Under the pieces are notes generated by a model. It saw nothing but the letters and a program-made list of their open reading frames with translations. It was not told where the DNA came from and ran no database searches. From assembly GCA_937858235.1 (NCBI GenBank), contig CALLZZ010000387.1:1-25101 (forward strand): a DNA stretch of 25,101 bases. The letters run 5' to 3'. Source of the stretch: an uncultured Clostridia bacterium. Lineage in GTDB: Bacteria > Bacillota > Clostridia > Oscillospirales > Oscillospiraceae. A program made the position numbers and the translations under genes. This document shows, piece by piece, positions 1 to 7,231 of the stretch (its first letter is position 1; each line of letters starts with the position of its first letter).

Positions 1-83
1 ACGCAACCTTCGAGGGCCTGATGAGCCTGCGTACTCCCGAACAGGTGGCTAAGACCCGCGGCAAGTCCGTGGAAGAGCTGTAA
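1..83 (+). CDS. rpsE: 30S ribosomal protein S5, C-terminal end (partial)
   Basis: Only the last 26 codons are present, read from base 3 to the TAA at 81-83. The visible tail contains ATFEGLMSLRTPEQVAKTRG and ends KSVEEL, which matches the conserved C-terminus of S5 (family pattern A-T-x-x-G-L-x-S-L ... V-A-x-x-R-G-K). S5 is a small-subunit protein at the decoding centre, involved in translational accuracy. It lies 15 bases upstream of rpmD, the standard spc-operon order S5-L30-L15-SecY, and the rpmD ribosome binding site starts at its stop codon. Confidence 0.93.
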   Translation, partial: ATFEGLMSLRTPEQVAKTRGKSVEEL

Positions 84-98
84 GGAGGACGGACGAAA

Positions 99-281
99 AT
101 GGCAAATCTTAAAATTAAGCTCGTCAAGAGCCTCAATGGCAGAATCCAGAAGCATAAGGCGAACGCCGCAGCCCTGGGTCTGAAGAAGATCGGTGACACC
201 ACCGTTCAGCCTGACAACCCCTGCACCCGCGGCAAGCTCGCTAAGATCGGTTACCTGCTCCAGGTCACCGAAGAGCAGTAA
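99..281 (+). CDS. rpmD: 50S ribosomal protein L30
   Basis: A 60-residue protein, the usual length for bacterial L30. It begins MANLKIKLVKSLNGR and contains the L30 core in which an ATAxxLGLKK-like stretch (AAALGLKKIGDTT) is followed by a basic G-K-L-x-K-I-x-Y-L-L segment. L30 is a small globular large-subunit protein. The start ATG has AAGGAGGAC at 82-91 just upstream, overlapping the rpsE stop. It is co-transcribed with rpsE and rplO in the spc operon. Confidence 0.96.
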   Translation: MANLKIKLVKSLNGRIQKHKANAAALGLKKIGDTTVQPDNPCTRGKLAKIGYLLQVTEEQ

Positions 282-295
282 GGAGGGACTGATCT

Positions 296-733
296 ATGGA
301 ACTTCATAACCTGTCTCCCGCTCCCGGCTCCACTCAGGTGGCAAAGCGTAAGGGTCGCGGTGCCGGCACCGGCAATGGCAAGACCGCAGGTCGTGGTCAT
401 AAGGGTCAGAAGGCTCGCTCCGGCAGCGTTCGGATCGGCTTCGAAGGCGGCCAGATGCCTCTGGCACGGCGCCTGCCCAAGCACGGATTCAACAACATCT
501 TCGCCAAGCCCCTGACTGCCATCAACGTGACCGAACTGAACCGTTTCGAGGACGGCACTACCGTGAATCTGCAGGTTCTGCTGGATTCCGGTGTATTGAC
601 CAAGTGTAAGTACGGCGTCAAGATCCTGGGCAACGGGGAACTGACCAAAAAGCTGACGGTCCAGGCAACCGCCTTCTCCACTTCCGCAAAGGAAAAAATT
701 GAAGCAGCTGGAGGAAAGGCTGAGGTGATCTAA
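296..733 (+). CDS. rplO: 50S ribosomal protein L15
   Basis: A 145-residue protein, typical of bacterial L15. The N-terminal third is the Gly/Arg/Lys-rich extension that penetrates the 23S rRNA core (K-R-K-G-R-G-x-G-T-G-N-G-K-T-A-G-R-G-H-K-G-Q-K, about residues 19-45). It is followed by the conserved FEGGQMPLARRLPKHGF segment and a C-terminal L18e/L15-type fold. AAGGAGG at 281-287 serves the ATG at 296. The 3' end of the gene contains the ribosome binding site for secY, and the secY start codon follows the rplO stop with no spacer, so translation of the two is probably coupled. Confidence 0.97.
   Translation: MELHNLSPAPGSTQVAKRKGRGAGTGNGKTAGRGHKGQKARSGSVRIGFEGGQMPLARRLPKHGFNNIFAKPLTAINVTELNRFEDGTTVNLQVLLDSGVLTKCKYGVKILGNGELTKKLTVQATAFSTSAKEKIEAAGGKAEVI
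722..730 (+). promoter_or_regulatory. Extended Shine-Dalgarno that fixes the secY TTG start
   Basis: GAGGTGATC lies inside the last codons of rplO and can pair over nine bases with the 3' end of 16S rRNA (anti-SD GATCACCTC). It sits three bases before the TTG at 734. The complementarity includes positions beyond the core AGGAGG, so the effective spacing from the GAGG core is normal. This supports the TTG as the true secY start. Confidence 0.7.
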
Positions 734-2035
734 TTGATCGAGACTATTCGCAAAGCATGGAAGGTTCCAGAACTGCGGAAAAAACTTCTGTTTGTTGCGT
801 TCATCTTGATCATCTTCCGGCTGGGCAACAATATCCCGGTACCTTTCATCAATACCAATGCGCTGCAGAACTACTTCACCGCAGCCAGCAGCAGCATCCT
901 GGGACTGATGAACGTGATGTCCGGCGGATCCTTCGGCCAAGCTACCATGCTGGCCCTTTCTATCCAGCCGTATATCAATGCGTCCATTATTATACAGCTG
1001 CTCACTGTTGCAATCCCCGCCCTGGAGCGGATGCAACGGGACGGCGGCGAAGCTGGAAAGCGTAAAATCGAATCCGTTACCCGGTACAGCACCCTGGCTT
1101 TGGGTCTGCTCCAGGGATTCGGCTACTATATGCTGATCCGTACCAATGACTTCCTGTCCGATACCTCTCTGTGGGCGGCCATCGTTATCATCGCCACCTT
1201 TACTGCAGGCTCCGTCTTCGTGATGTGGATGGGGGAGCAGATTACGGAACACGGCATCGGCAACGGGATTTCCATCCTGCTGTTTGCAGGCATCATCTCC
1301 CGTCTGCCCAGCGCAGTGTATTATATGTACACTGGCGGCAAGAACTGGTTCAATGATGTCAGCGGTGACAACGCCATTGTACTGCATCCAGCACTGATTC
1401 CTGTCTTTATTGTGGGTATGTGCCTGATTCTGGTGTTTATCGTCTTCATCTCCCTGTCAGAGCGGAAGATTCCCGTCCAGTACGCCAAGCGCGTAGTGGG
1501 CCGGAAAATGTACGGCGGTCAGTCTACCACCATTCCTATTAAGGTGAATATGTCCGGCGTTATGCCCATCATCTTCGCCCAGACCATCGCTTCGATCCCG
1601 GCAACCATTGCCGCCTTCGTTCCAAATCTGTCGGATAGTACCTTTATTAAGATCTTTGACACCACCAGCGTGGTCTATTGTGTGGTTTACGCACTGCTGA
1701 TCGTTGGCTTCAGTTATTTCTACGCCACCATCCAGTTTAACCCTGTGGAAGTGGCCAACAACCTAAAGAAACAGGGTGGATTCATTCCCGGTTACCGTGC
1801 AGGTCGGCCTACAGCTGAGTTCCTGAGCAAAATCTTGAATCGAATCACCATGTTTGGTGCCATTTACCTGGCCATTGTTGCAATCCTGCCCATCGTCACC
1901 GGCGTTATCTTCAACATCGACGCCCTGGCCATCGGCGGAACCTCTGTCCTCATTGTGGTTTCCGTGGCGCTGGATACCCAGAAGTCTTTGGAAGCGACGA
2001 TGATGATGAAACAGTATAAGGGATTCCTGAACTGA
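734..2035 (+). CDS. secY: Preprotein translocase subunit SecY
   Basis: SecY forms the protein-conducting channel of the Sec translocon, with SecE and SecG, in the cytoplasmic membrane. The 433-residue length is normal for the family. The sequence shows about ten hydrophobic segments, the plug/TM2a-type segment rich in Gly and Met (about residues 55-75, including MNVMSGGSFGQATMLALSI), the QLLTVAIP-ALERM-x-R-D-GGEAGKRKI loop, and the large cytoplasmic C5 loop with NPVEVANNLKKQGGFIPGYRAG that contacts ribosome and SecA. The start is TTG directly after the rplO stop. An internal start would remove the amphipathic N-terminus (IETIRKAWKVPELRKK). It is followed 14 bases later by adk, as in other Firmicutes. 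Confidence 0.98.
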   Translation: MIETIRKAWKVPELRKKLLFVAFILIIFRLGNNIPVPFINTNALQNYFTAASSSILGLMNVMSGGSFGQATMLALSIQPYINASIIIQLLTVAIPALERMQRDGGEAGKRKIESVTRYSTLALGLLQGFGYYMLIRTNDFLSDTSLWAAIVIIATFTAGSVFVMWMGEQITEHGIGNGISILLFAGIISRLPSAVYYMYTGGKNWFNDVSGDNAIVLHPALIPVFIVGMCLILVFIVFISLSERKIPVQYAKRVVGRKMYGGQSTTIPIKVNMSGVMPIIFAQTIASIPATIAAFVPNLSDSTFIKIFDTTSVVYCVVYALLIVGFSYFYATIQFNPVEVANNLKKQGGFIPGYRAGRPTAEFLSKILNRITMFGAIYLAIVAILPIVTGVIFNIDALAIGGTSVLIVVSVALDTQKSLEATMMMKQYKGFLN

Positions 2036-2049
2036 GGAGGAGTATTCTT

Positions 2050-2682
2050 ATGAAACTGATCCTGTTAGGGGCCCCCGGTGCCGGGAAAGGCACCCAGGCC
2101 GAAATCATCAGCAAAAAGCTAAACATTCCCACTATTTCTACCGGTAACATCCTTCGGGCCGCCGTGAAGAACGGCACGCCCGTGGGGCTGAAAGCCAAGG
2201 AATATATGGATGCCGGCAAACTGGTTCCCGATGAAGTCATTATCGGCGTCATCACGGAACGGTTGGTGGAAGCTGACTGCAAAGCTGGCTTCATCCTGGA
2301 CGGCGTACCTCGTACCATCGCCCAGGCGGAAGCACTGGAAGCAGCAGGCATCCAGTTCGACAACGTGGTCTCTCTGGAAGTGACCGATGCAGAAGTCGAA
2401 CAGCGTATGACCGGCCGTCGCACCTGCTTGGCCTGCGGCGCGACTTACCACATTGTAGCCAATCCCCCTAAAAAGGAAGGGATCTGCGATCAGTGCGGCA
2501 AGGAGCTGACCCAGCGGAAGGACGACGCACCGGAAACCGTTAAGTCCCGTCTGGCAACCTACCACGCGGAAACGGAACCCCTGAAGGGCTTCTATGAAGC
2601 ACGGGGCGTGTTGAAGCTGGTGGAGAACAAGGGCAGCATTGACGCTACCAACCAGGCCATCATGGAAGTGCTTGGTGTCTAA
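2050..2682 (+). CDS. adk: Adenylate kinase, zinc-LID type
   Basis: Interconverts ATP + AMP and 2 ADP in the cytoplasm. The 210 residues show the P-loop GAPGAGKGT at 7-15, the AMP-binding region around residues 29-60, and LDGVPRTIAQAEAL near 83-96. The last is usually DGFPRT, so Val replaces the common Phe. The LID carries four zinc-binding cysteines, C126-x2-C129 and C146-x2-C149, marking the long zinc form typical of Gram-positive bacteria. GAGGAGG at 2034-2040, overlapping the secY stop, serves the ATG. The stop TAA directly abuts the map ATG. The position between secY and map is the classic Firmicutes order. Confidence 0.98.
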   Translation: MKLILLGAPGAGKGTQAEIISKKLNIPTISTGNILRAAVKNGTPVGLKAKEYMDAGKLVPDEVIIGVITERLVEADCKAGFILDGVPRTIAQAEALEAAGIQFDNVVSLEVTDAEVEQRMTGRRTCLACGATYHIVANPPKKEGICDQCGKELTQRKDDAPETVKSRLATYHAETEPLKGFYEARGVLKLVENKGSIDATNQAIMEVLGV

Positions 2683-3495
2683 ATGGCAGTACAGCGAATC
2701 GTCATCAAATCCGATCAACAGGTTGAATTGATGCGAAAAGCCGGGCGACTTTCCGCCCAGGCCCGGACCTATGGTGGGTCCCTTGTGCGGCCTGGCATCA
2801 CCACCAAAGAGCTGGATCACGCCATGCATGATTTCATCATCAAGCATGGCGGATATCCCTCTTTCCTGCACCTGTACGGCTTCCCCGGAACCGCCTGCAT
2901 CTCGGTAAACGACGAGGTGATCCACGGCATCCCAGGGAAACGTCGGCTGGAGGAAGGAGACATCGTGTCCATAGATGTAGGCGCCTGCGTGGGCTTCAAG
3001 GGGATTGACCCGAAAACGAAACTCCCGTTCGGCGGGTTCCATGGCGACTGTGCCGGAACCTTCCCGGTCGGGCAGATAGATCAAGAAGCCCAGCGTCTCA
3101 TTGATGTAACAGAGCAGAGCTTTTGGGAAGGAATCAAGTTTGCCTTCCTCGGCAAGCGGATCTCTGACATCTCCCGGGGTGTCCAGACCTATGTGGAAAG
3201 CAACGGATTCTCCATTGTGCGGGAATACGTTGGCCACGGTGTCGGCGCCAGTATGCATGAGGCGCCGGAGGTACCCAACTATGTCATGACCAGACGGCTG
3301 GGAGGCGATCCCAGACTGCTCAAAAACATGACCATTGCGGTAGAACCCATGGTCAACGCCGGGACTGCCCACATCCGGCAGCTGCCTGACGGCTGGACGG
3401 TGAGAACTTCCGATGGAAAGTACGCCGCCCATTACGAAAATACCATTCTCATCACCGATGGAGAACCTGAGGTTCTCACTCAGTGCGGAGATTGA
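2683..3495 (+). CDS. map: Methionine aminopeptidase, type I
   Basis: Removes the initiator Met from nascent proteins; a cytosolic dinuclear metalloprotease of the M24 family. The five metal ligands are visible in order: Asp in SIDVGA, Asp in FHGDCAGTF, His in GHGVGASMHEAPEVPNY (with the second His), Glu in AVEPMVNAG, and Glu in HYENTILIT. There is no N-terminal SEC-C or zinc-finger extension. At 270 residues it is longer than the usual ~250. The extra length sits between the first and second metal-binding Asp (FKGIDPKTKLPFGG), where the common form has only a short turn. ATG follows the adk stop with zero spacing, so translation is likely coupled. Its last bases are adjacent to the KOW gene start. 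Confidence 0.97.
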   Translation: MAVQRIVIKSDQQVELMRKAGRLSAQARTYGGSLVRPGITTKELDHAMHDFIIKHGGYPSFLHLYGFPGTACISVNDEVIHGIPGKRRLEEGDIVSIDVGACVGFKGIDPKTKLPFGGFHGDCAGTFPVGQIDQEAQRLIDVTEQSFWEGIKFAFLGKRISDISRGVQTYVESNGFSIVREYVGHGVGASMHEAPEVPNYVMTRRLGGDPRLLKNMTIAVEPMVNAGTAHIRQLPDGWTVRTSDGKYAAHYENTILITDGEPEVLTQCGD

Positions 3496-3496
3496 T

Positions 3497-3805
3497 ATGG
3501 TAAGTGTTCAACCCTACGAAATCGTTCTCTCCTTGGCCGGACACGACAAGGGAAAGCTTTTCTGCGTGATTGGCGCAGAGAAAGACTTTGTGCTGTTGGT
3601 AGATGGAAAGGGGAGAAAGCTGGACGCGCCCAAGAGAAAGCGGAGCAAACACGTCCGTGGCGTAGGAACCAGCGCACATCCGGCAATCGTACGATTGCAA
3701 AGAGGCGAACCGGTAACGGACCGCGCATTGCGGAACGTGCTGGCAGCCTTCCGCGCATCAGATCCTGACCTAAGGAGGCAAAGCTCTTGTCGAAAGAAGA
3801 TATGA
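3497..3805 (+). CDS. KOW-domain RNA-binding protein (L14e/L6e-like)
   Basis: A 102-residue basic protein starting MVSVQPYEIVLSLAGHDKGK, with the KOW pattern G-x-D-K-G-K-x-F-x-V-I ... V-L-L-V-D-G-K-x-R-x-L followed by PKRKRSKH, as seen in archaeal/eukaryotic L14e-L6e-L27e proteins. Bacillus and Clostridia carry a short gene of this kind between map and infA (YbzG in Bacillus, as I recall it), and this gene occupies that exact slot. A role in ribosome or RNA binding is inferred from family and position only. I chose the ATG at 3497, one base after the map stop, because it gives the family-like N-terminus. The in-frame ATG at 3413 lies inside map. The 3' end overlaps the infA start by 19 bases. 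The C-terminal 30 residues (Arg/Ala-rich) look poorly conserved. Confidence 0.85.
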   Translation: MVSVQPYEIVLSLAGHDKGKLFCVIGAEKDFVLLVDGKGRKLDAPKRKRSKHVRGVGTSAHPAIVRLQRGEPVTDRALRNVLAAFRASDPDLRRQSSCRKKI

Positions 3806-4005
3806 TTGAACTGGAAGGTGTCGTAAAAGAGGCACTGCCCAACACCACTTTTCTGGTAGACATCGGAAAAGGCCACACCATCCTGGCCCACATTTCTGGC
3901 AAACTCAGAATGAACTATATCAGGATCCTCCCGGGAGATAAGGTGACAGTCCAGATGTCCCCTTATGATCTGACCCGCGGCCGGATCACCTGGAGAAGCA
4001 AGTAG
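3787..4005 (+). CDS. infA: Translation initiation factor IF-1
   Basis: A 72-residue S1/OB-fold protein that binds the ribosomal A site during initiation. The TTG at 3787 gives MSKEDMIELEGVVKEALPN, which matches the near-invariant MSKED-I-E-x-E-G start of IF-1. AAGGAGG at 3772-3778 is well placed for it. The next in-frame ATG (3802) would remove the conserved SKED residues, so TTG is preferred. The end, DLTRGRITWR, is also canonical. The start overlaps the last 19 bases of the upstream KOW gene. Confidence 0.97.
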   Translation: MSKEDMIELEGVVKEALPNTTFLVDIGKGHTILAHISGKLRMNYIRILPGDKVTVQMSPYDLTRGRITWRSK

Positions 4006-4089
4006 CCTGAGCCGTGTACAGACTCAGGGACGCGGAGCAAGCCCTCTGGATAAGGGAACACTCCGTGCAGCAAAACAGGAGGTACAACG
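4006..4089 (+). promoter_or_regulatory. Structured infA-rpmJ spacer
   Basis: This is the longest gap inside the ribosomal cluster (84 bases). It holds one perfect 6-bp hairpin, CCTGAG at 4006-4011 with CTCAGG at 4023-4028 (11-base loop). A possible second nested structure pairs CGGAG 4033-4037 with CTCCG 4061-4065, enclosing CCCT/AGGG (4042-4045/4053-4056). The rpmJ ribosome binding site CAGGAGG follows at 4076-4082. No clear promoter or U-run is seen. It may be an RNA control element or mRNA processing site; the function is unknown. Confidence 0.4.
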
Positions 4090-4203
4090 ATGAAAGTAAG
4101 ACCGTCCGTTAAGCCCATGTGCGAAAAATGCAAGATCATTAAGCGCAAGGGCAGAGTAATGGTGATTTGTGAAAATCCCAAACATAAGCAGAGACAAGGA
4201 TAA
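4090..4203 (+). CDS. rpmJ: 50S ribosomal protein L36
   Basis: A 37-residue protein starting MKVRPSVKPMCEKCKIIKRK. The zinc-binding set C11, C14, C27 and H32 is intact, so this is the zinc-containing (C+) form. The length and the position between infA and rpsM are standard for Firmicutes. AGGAGG upstream (4077-4082) serves the ATG. L36 is the smallest large-subunit protein and helps organise 23S rRNA near the base of the L7/L12 stalk. Confidence 0.97.
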   Translation: MKVRPSVKPMCEKCKIIKRKGRVMVICENPKHKQRQG

Positions 4204-4222
4204 TAAGGAGGTGTATTGATAT

Positions 4223-4591
4223 ATGGCACGTATAGCCGGCATTGACCTGCCCAAGGATAAGCGTATCGAAATCGGTCTGACCTATATTTATGGCATTGGC
4301 CGCACCAGCGCAAAGCAGATTCTGGACACCACCGGGATCAGCCCCGACACCCGTGTACGGGATCTCACCGAAGCTGACGAAGCAGCACTGCGTGATTGCA
4401 TCCACAATGACTATATTGTGGAAGGCGACCTGCGCCGTAACGTGGCTATGGACATCAAGCGCCTCATGGAAATCGGCTCCTATCGCGGGATCCGCCATCG
4501 TAGGGGCCTGCCCGTCCGTGGACAGAGTTCTAAGAACAACGCTCGTACCCGGAAGGGTCCCCGTAAGACCATGGCTAACAAGAAAAAGTAA
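4223..4591 (+). CDS. rpsM: 30S ribosomal protein S13
   Basis: A 122-residue protein with the standard start MARIAGIDLPKDKRIEIGLT, the helix-hairpin-helix-like centre (YIYGIGRTSAKQIL), and the basic tail with RHRRGLPVRGQ and NARTRKGP that reaches into the P site. S13 sits in the 30S head and makes the inter-subunit contacts with L5. TAAGGAGGTG at 4204-4213 precedes the ATG. It is the first gene of the S13-S11-S4-alpha-L17 block. Confidence 0.98.
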   Translation: MARIAGIDLPKDKRIEIGLTYIYGIGRTSAKQILDTTGISPDTRVRDLTEADEAALRDCIHNDYIVEGDLRRNVAMDIKRLMEIGSYRGIRHRRGLPVRGQSSKNNARTRKGPRKTMANKKK

Positions 4592-4605
4592 AGGAGGGAT
4601 ATTCA

Positions 4606-4998
4606 ATGGCGAACAAGAAAAGAGTCGTGCGCAAGCGCAAAGACCGTAAAAATATTGAAAAGGGAGCCGTGCATATCCGTTCCTCTTTCAACAACACAAT
4701 GGTGACCATTACCGATACCATGGGTAATGCCATCAGCTGGGCATCTGCCGGCGAAATGGGATTCCGTGGCTCCAAAAAGTCCACCCCCTTCGCAGCTCAG
4801 ACCGCTGCGGAAACCGCTGCAAAAGCCGCAATGGAACACGGCCTGAAGACCGTTGAAGTCTTCGTCAAGGGTCCTGGTTCCGGACGGGAAGCCGCAATCC
4901 GCGCCCTTCAGACTGCTGGTCTGGAAGTGACGATGATCAAAGACGTTACCCCGGTTCCCCACAATGGCTGCCGTCCTCCTAAGAGAAGACGCGTCTGA
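4606..4998 (+). CDS. rpsK: 30S ribosomal protein S11
   Basis: A 130-residue protein. Diagnostic segments are GAVHIRSSFNNTMVTITD, the GAxGFRGSKKSTPFAAQ region, VKGPGSGREAAIRAL, and the terminal DVTPVPHNGCRPPKRRRV. S11 lines the mRNA exit region of the 30S platform. AAAGGAGGG at 4590-4598, overlapping the rpsM stop, serves the ATG. It is followed 23 bases later by rpsD. Confidence 0.98.
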   Translation: MANKKRVVRKRKDRKNIEKGAVHIRSSFNNTMVTITDTMGNAISWASAGEMGFRGSKKSTPFAAQTAAETAAKAAMEHGLKTVEVFVKGPGSGREAAIRALQTAGLEVTMIKDVTPVPHNGCRPPKRRRV

Positions 4999-5021
4999 TC
5001 AAATAAAGGAGGATTATTACT

Positions 5022-5624
5022 ATGGCAAGAAACACGCAGCCCATCGCCAAGCACTGCAAGGCACTGGGCATTTCTCCCGCTGTCATGGGCTATTCCAAGA
5101 AGGTTACCGAGCGTAACACCAAGACCAAGATGCGCCGGAAGCAGTCTGAATATGGCCTGCAGCTGAACGAAAAACAGAAGGTTAAATTTATCTATGGTGT
5201 CCTGGAAAAGCAGTTCCGTGCTTATTACGCAAAGGCCGCTGCTGCCGAAGGCGTCACCGGTGAGGTGCTGCTGAGCACACTGGAACGCCGTCTGGACAAC
5301 GTCGTGTTCCGTATGGGCTTCGCCCTGACGCGCCGTGAGGCTCGTCAGCTGGTGAACCACGGTCACTTCACCGTCAACGGTAGGGTCTGCGACATCCCCT
5401 CCTGCATGATCAAGGTGGGCGACGTTGTAGAAGTAAAAGAACGTAGCCGTTCTTCCGTCAAGTTCAAGCGGTTCCTGGGTGAAGACGCCATCGCCGTCAC
5501 CGTTCCCGCCTGGATTGAACGTGTAAAAGACTCTCTGAAGGGCACCGTCACTCGTCTGCCCGAACGTGCGGATATCGACTTCCCTGTGGAGGAGCATCTC
5601 ATCGTCGAGTTGTACTCCAAGTAA
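5022..5624 (+). CDS. rpsD: 30S ribosomal protein S4, zinc-free form
   Basis: A 200-residue protein, a primary 16S rRNA binder. The N-terminus (MARNTQPIAKHCKALGISPA) lacks the paired-cysteine zinc finger of the C+ form, so this is the C- type. The S4 RNA-binding domain is visible at about residues 90-150 (LERRLDNVVFRMGFALTRRE, ARQLVNHGHFTVNGRV), followed by the terminal DIDFPVEEHLIVELYSK. AAAGGAGG at 5005-5012 lies upstream. In many bacteria S4 represses the alpha operon; here it is encoded within the operon, between rpsK and rpoA, as in many Clostridia (in Bacillus it is elsewhere). Confidence 0.98.
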   Translation: MARNTQPIAKHCKALGISPAVMGYSKKVTERNTKTKMRRKQSEYGLQLNEKQKVKFIYGVLEKQFRAYYAKAAAAEGVTGEVLLSTLERRLDNVVFRMGFALTRREARQLVNHGHFTVNGRVCDIPSCMIKVGDVVEVKERSRSSVKFKRFLGEDAIAVTVPAWIERVKDSLKGTVTRLPERADIDFPVEEHLIVELYSK

Positions 5625-5704
5625 TCCTGAATCCCTTCAATATTGGTGAGCTGTTTTAACCAAGGTACCTGCTTGTACCACTGACTAGGAGGGCAAAACG
5701 AATA

Positions 5705-6655
5705 ATGGTTGAAATCGAAAAACCCCGCATCGAATGCAACGAAAAAAACGGCGATAATTCCTATGGCATGTATGTTGTTGAACCTCTGGAGCACGGTTAT
5801 GGCACCACCCTGGGCAATGCCCTGCGGCGGATCCTGCTCAGTTCCTTGCCCGGCACCGCTGCGACCACCATTAAAATTGCCGGCGTTCAGCACGAATTTA
5901 GTACCATCCCCGGCGTCAAGGAGGATGTGACCCAGATCGTGCTCAACGTAAAAGGCATTACGGCCAAGCTCCATTCCCCCGGCACCAAGCGGGTCTATAT
6001 CCAGGCCAGCGGTGAAGGGGAAGTGACTGCCGGCGACATTAAGGCTGACGGCGAAGTGGAAATTCTGAATCCGGAGCTCCATATCGCTACCCTGTGTGCC
6101 GACGCGACTCTGAATATGGAACTGACCCTTAGTCATGGCCGTGGCTATGTCCCTGCGGATCGGAACAAGCCGGAGCAGACCATCATTGGTGTGATTCCGG
6201 TGGACTCCCTGTACTCCCCCGTGAACCGGGTGAACTACACCGTGGAGAATACCCGTGTGGGCAACATGACTGACTACGACAAACTGACCCTGGAGGTCTG
6301 GACAGACGGCACCATCTCTGCACGAGATGCAGTCTCTCTGGGCTCTAAAATCCTCTGTGACCATCTCGTCCTCTTCACCGATCTTTCTGATACCGTGGGT
6401 ACTCGTTCCACCGTGGTGGAAAAACCGGAGACGCAGCGGGATAAGGTGCTGGAGATGACCATCGAGGAACTGGATCTGTCTGTTCGTTCCTTCAACTGCC
6501 TGAAACGGGCTAACATCAACACAGTAGAGGATCTGATCTCCAAGAGTGAGGACGAAATGATGAAGGTGCGTAACCTAGGTCGTAAGTCCCTGGAGGAGGT
6601 CATAAACAAGCTGAATATGATGGGTCTGGCTCTGGCGAAAGAGGAAAACAACTGA
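5705..6655 (+). CDS. rpoA: DNA-directed RNA polymerase subunit alpha
   Basis: A 316-residue alpha subunit. The N-terminal assembly domain is shown by the HGYGTTLGNALRRILLSSLPG motif region (about residues 31-50), by HEFSTIPGVKEDV, and by the GRGYVPAD loop. A linker follows, then the C-terminal domain that binds UP elements and activators (about residues 245-310, LSVRSFNCLKRANINTVEDL and VRNLGRKSLEEV). The ATG at 5705 is preceded by AGGAGGG at 5687-5693 with 11 bases between. The 80-base spacer after rpsD holds only a weak hairpin (GGTAC/GTACC) and no clear promoter. Confidence 0.98.
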   Translation: MVEIEKPRIECNEKNGDNSYGMYVVEPLEHGYGTTLGNALRRILLSSLPGTAATTIKIAGVQHEFSTIPGVKEDVTQIVLNVKGITAKLHSPGTKRVYIQASGEGEVTAGDIKADGEVEILNPELHIATLCADATLNMELTLSHGRGYVPADRNKPEQTIIGVIPVDSLYSPVNRVNYTVENTRVGNMTDYDKLTLEVWTDGTISARDAVSLGSKILCDHLVLFTDLSDTVGTRSTVVEKPETQRDKVLEMTIEELDLSVRSFNCLKRANINTVEDLISKSEDEMMKVRNLGRKSLEEVINKLNMMGLALAKEENN

Positions 6656-6692
6656 CCTATAGGAAATAGAAACCACAGTATTTTTGAAATTC

Positions 6693-6710
6693 GTTTCGCA
6701 GCAGCGAAAT
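6693..6710 (+). promoter_or_regulatory. Small hairpin in the rplQ leader
   Basis: TTTCGC (6694-6699) and GCGAAA (6704-6709) form a 6-bp stem with an AGCA loop, plus a possible outer G-U pair. It ends six bases before the rplQ ribosome binding site AAGGAG (6716-6721). It could tune L17 translation or mark an mRNA processing point; no factor is known to me. Confidence 0.3.
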
Positions 6711-6730
6711 GTTCGTAAGGAGTGAATCAC

Positions 6731-7072
6731 ATGCCCGGTTACCGTAAACTCGGTAAGACTTCCGATCAGCGTCGCGCTATGCTGAGACAGCTGGTTACCG
6801 ATCTGCTGGAGAACGGCAGAATCAAGACCACTGTTACCCGTGCGAAAGAAGTGCAGTCCATCGCGGAGAAGATGATTACCCTGGCAAGGAAGGGCGATCT
6901 GACTGCTTATCGTCAGGCTCTGTCCTATATCACCAAGGAAGATATCGCGAAAAAGCTCTTCGATGAAATCGGCTCCAAGTACGCTGACCGTAATGGTGGC
7001 TACACCCGTGTTGTTCGCATCGGCTTCCGCCGCGGCGATGCAGCAGAAGTTGCTTACCTTGAACTGATCTAA
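6731..7072 (+). CDS. rplQ: 50S ribosomal protein L17
   Basis: A 113-residue protein beginning MPGYRKLGKTSDQRRAMLRQ, the canonical L17 start, with LLENGRIKTTVTRAKEV and the C-terminal RIGFRRGDAAEVAYLEL. I chose the ATG at 6731, nine bases after AAGGAG (6716-6721). A GTG at 6722 would add MNH and would abut the Shine-Dalgarno sequence. L17 lies near the polypeptide exit tunnel. It is the last gene of the ribosomal cluster and is closed by the terminator at 7096. Confidence 0.98.
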   Translation: MPGYRKLGKTSDQRRAMLRQLVTDLLENGRIKTTVTRAKEVQSIAEKMITLARKGDLTAYRQALSYITKEDIAKKLFDEIGSKYADRNGGYTRVVRIGFRRGDAAEVAYLELI

Positions 7073-7095
7073 GTCAGTTTTCATCTTAATAACGG

Positions 7096-7127
7096 AAAAG
7101 CCCAGCTTATAAAGCTGGGCTTTTTTT
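7096..7127 (+). terminator. Rho-independent terminator of the ribosomal/alpha operon
   Basis: GCCCAGCTT (7100-7108) pairs with AAGCTGGGC (7112-7120) across a 3-base loop. Four flanking A bases can extend the stem into the T-run at 7121-7127. It starts 23 bases after the rplQ stop: a classic GC-stem/U-tract terminator. Confidence 0.95.
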
Positions 7128-7148
7128 GCGCCATCATGGAATTCACCG

Positions 7149-7177
7149 TTCTCACAGCAGGCAGAACATGATATAAT
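7149..7177 (+). promoter_or_regulatory. Promoter of the YbjQ-family gene
   Basis: A perfect TATAAT at 7172-7177 with an extended -10 TG at 7169-7170. TTCTCA at 7149-7154 is a 4/6 match to TTGACA at a 17-base spacing. Transcription would start near 7184, about 48 bases before the gene. Confidence 0.75.
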
Positions 7178-7231
7178 CAATTTAGGTTTGATTTGTGAAC
7201 CCCAAAAACAAGGAACAGGAGTTGCGTTACG

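Noticed and set aside
251..1387. Long - strand open frame (378 codons) antisense to rplO/secY
   Set aside because: It is a shadow of two well-identified genes; the product is low-complexity and unlike any family, with no ribosome binding site.
2119..3432. Long - strand open frame (437 codons) opposite adk and map
   Set aside because: Antisense of two intact conserved enzymes; codon bias of the + strand explains the open frame.
3413..3805. Earlier ATG start for the KOW protein
   Set aside because: It would put 28 codons inside map without similarity to the family; the ATG at 3497 gives the expected N-terminus.
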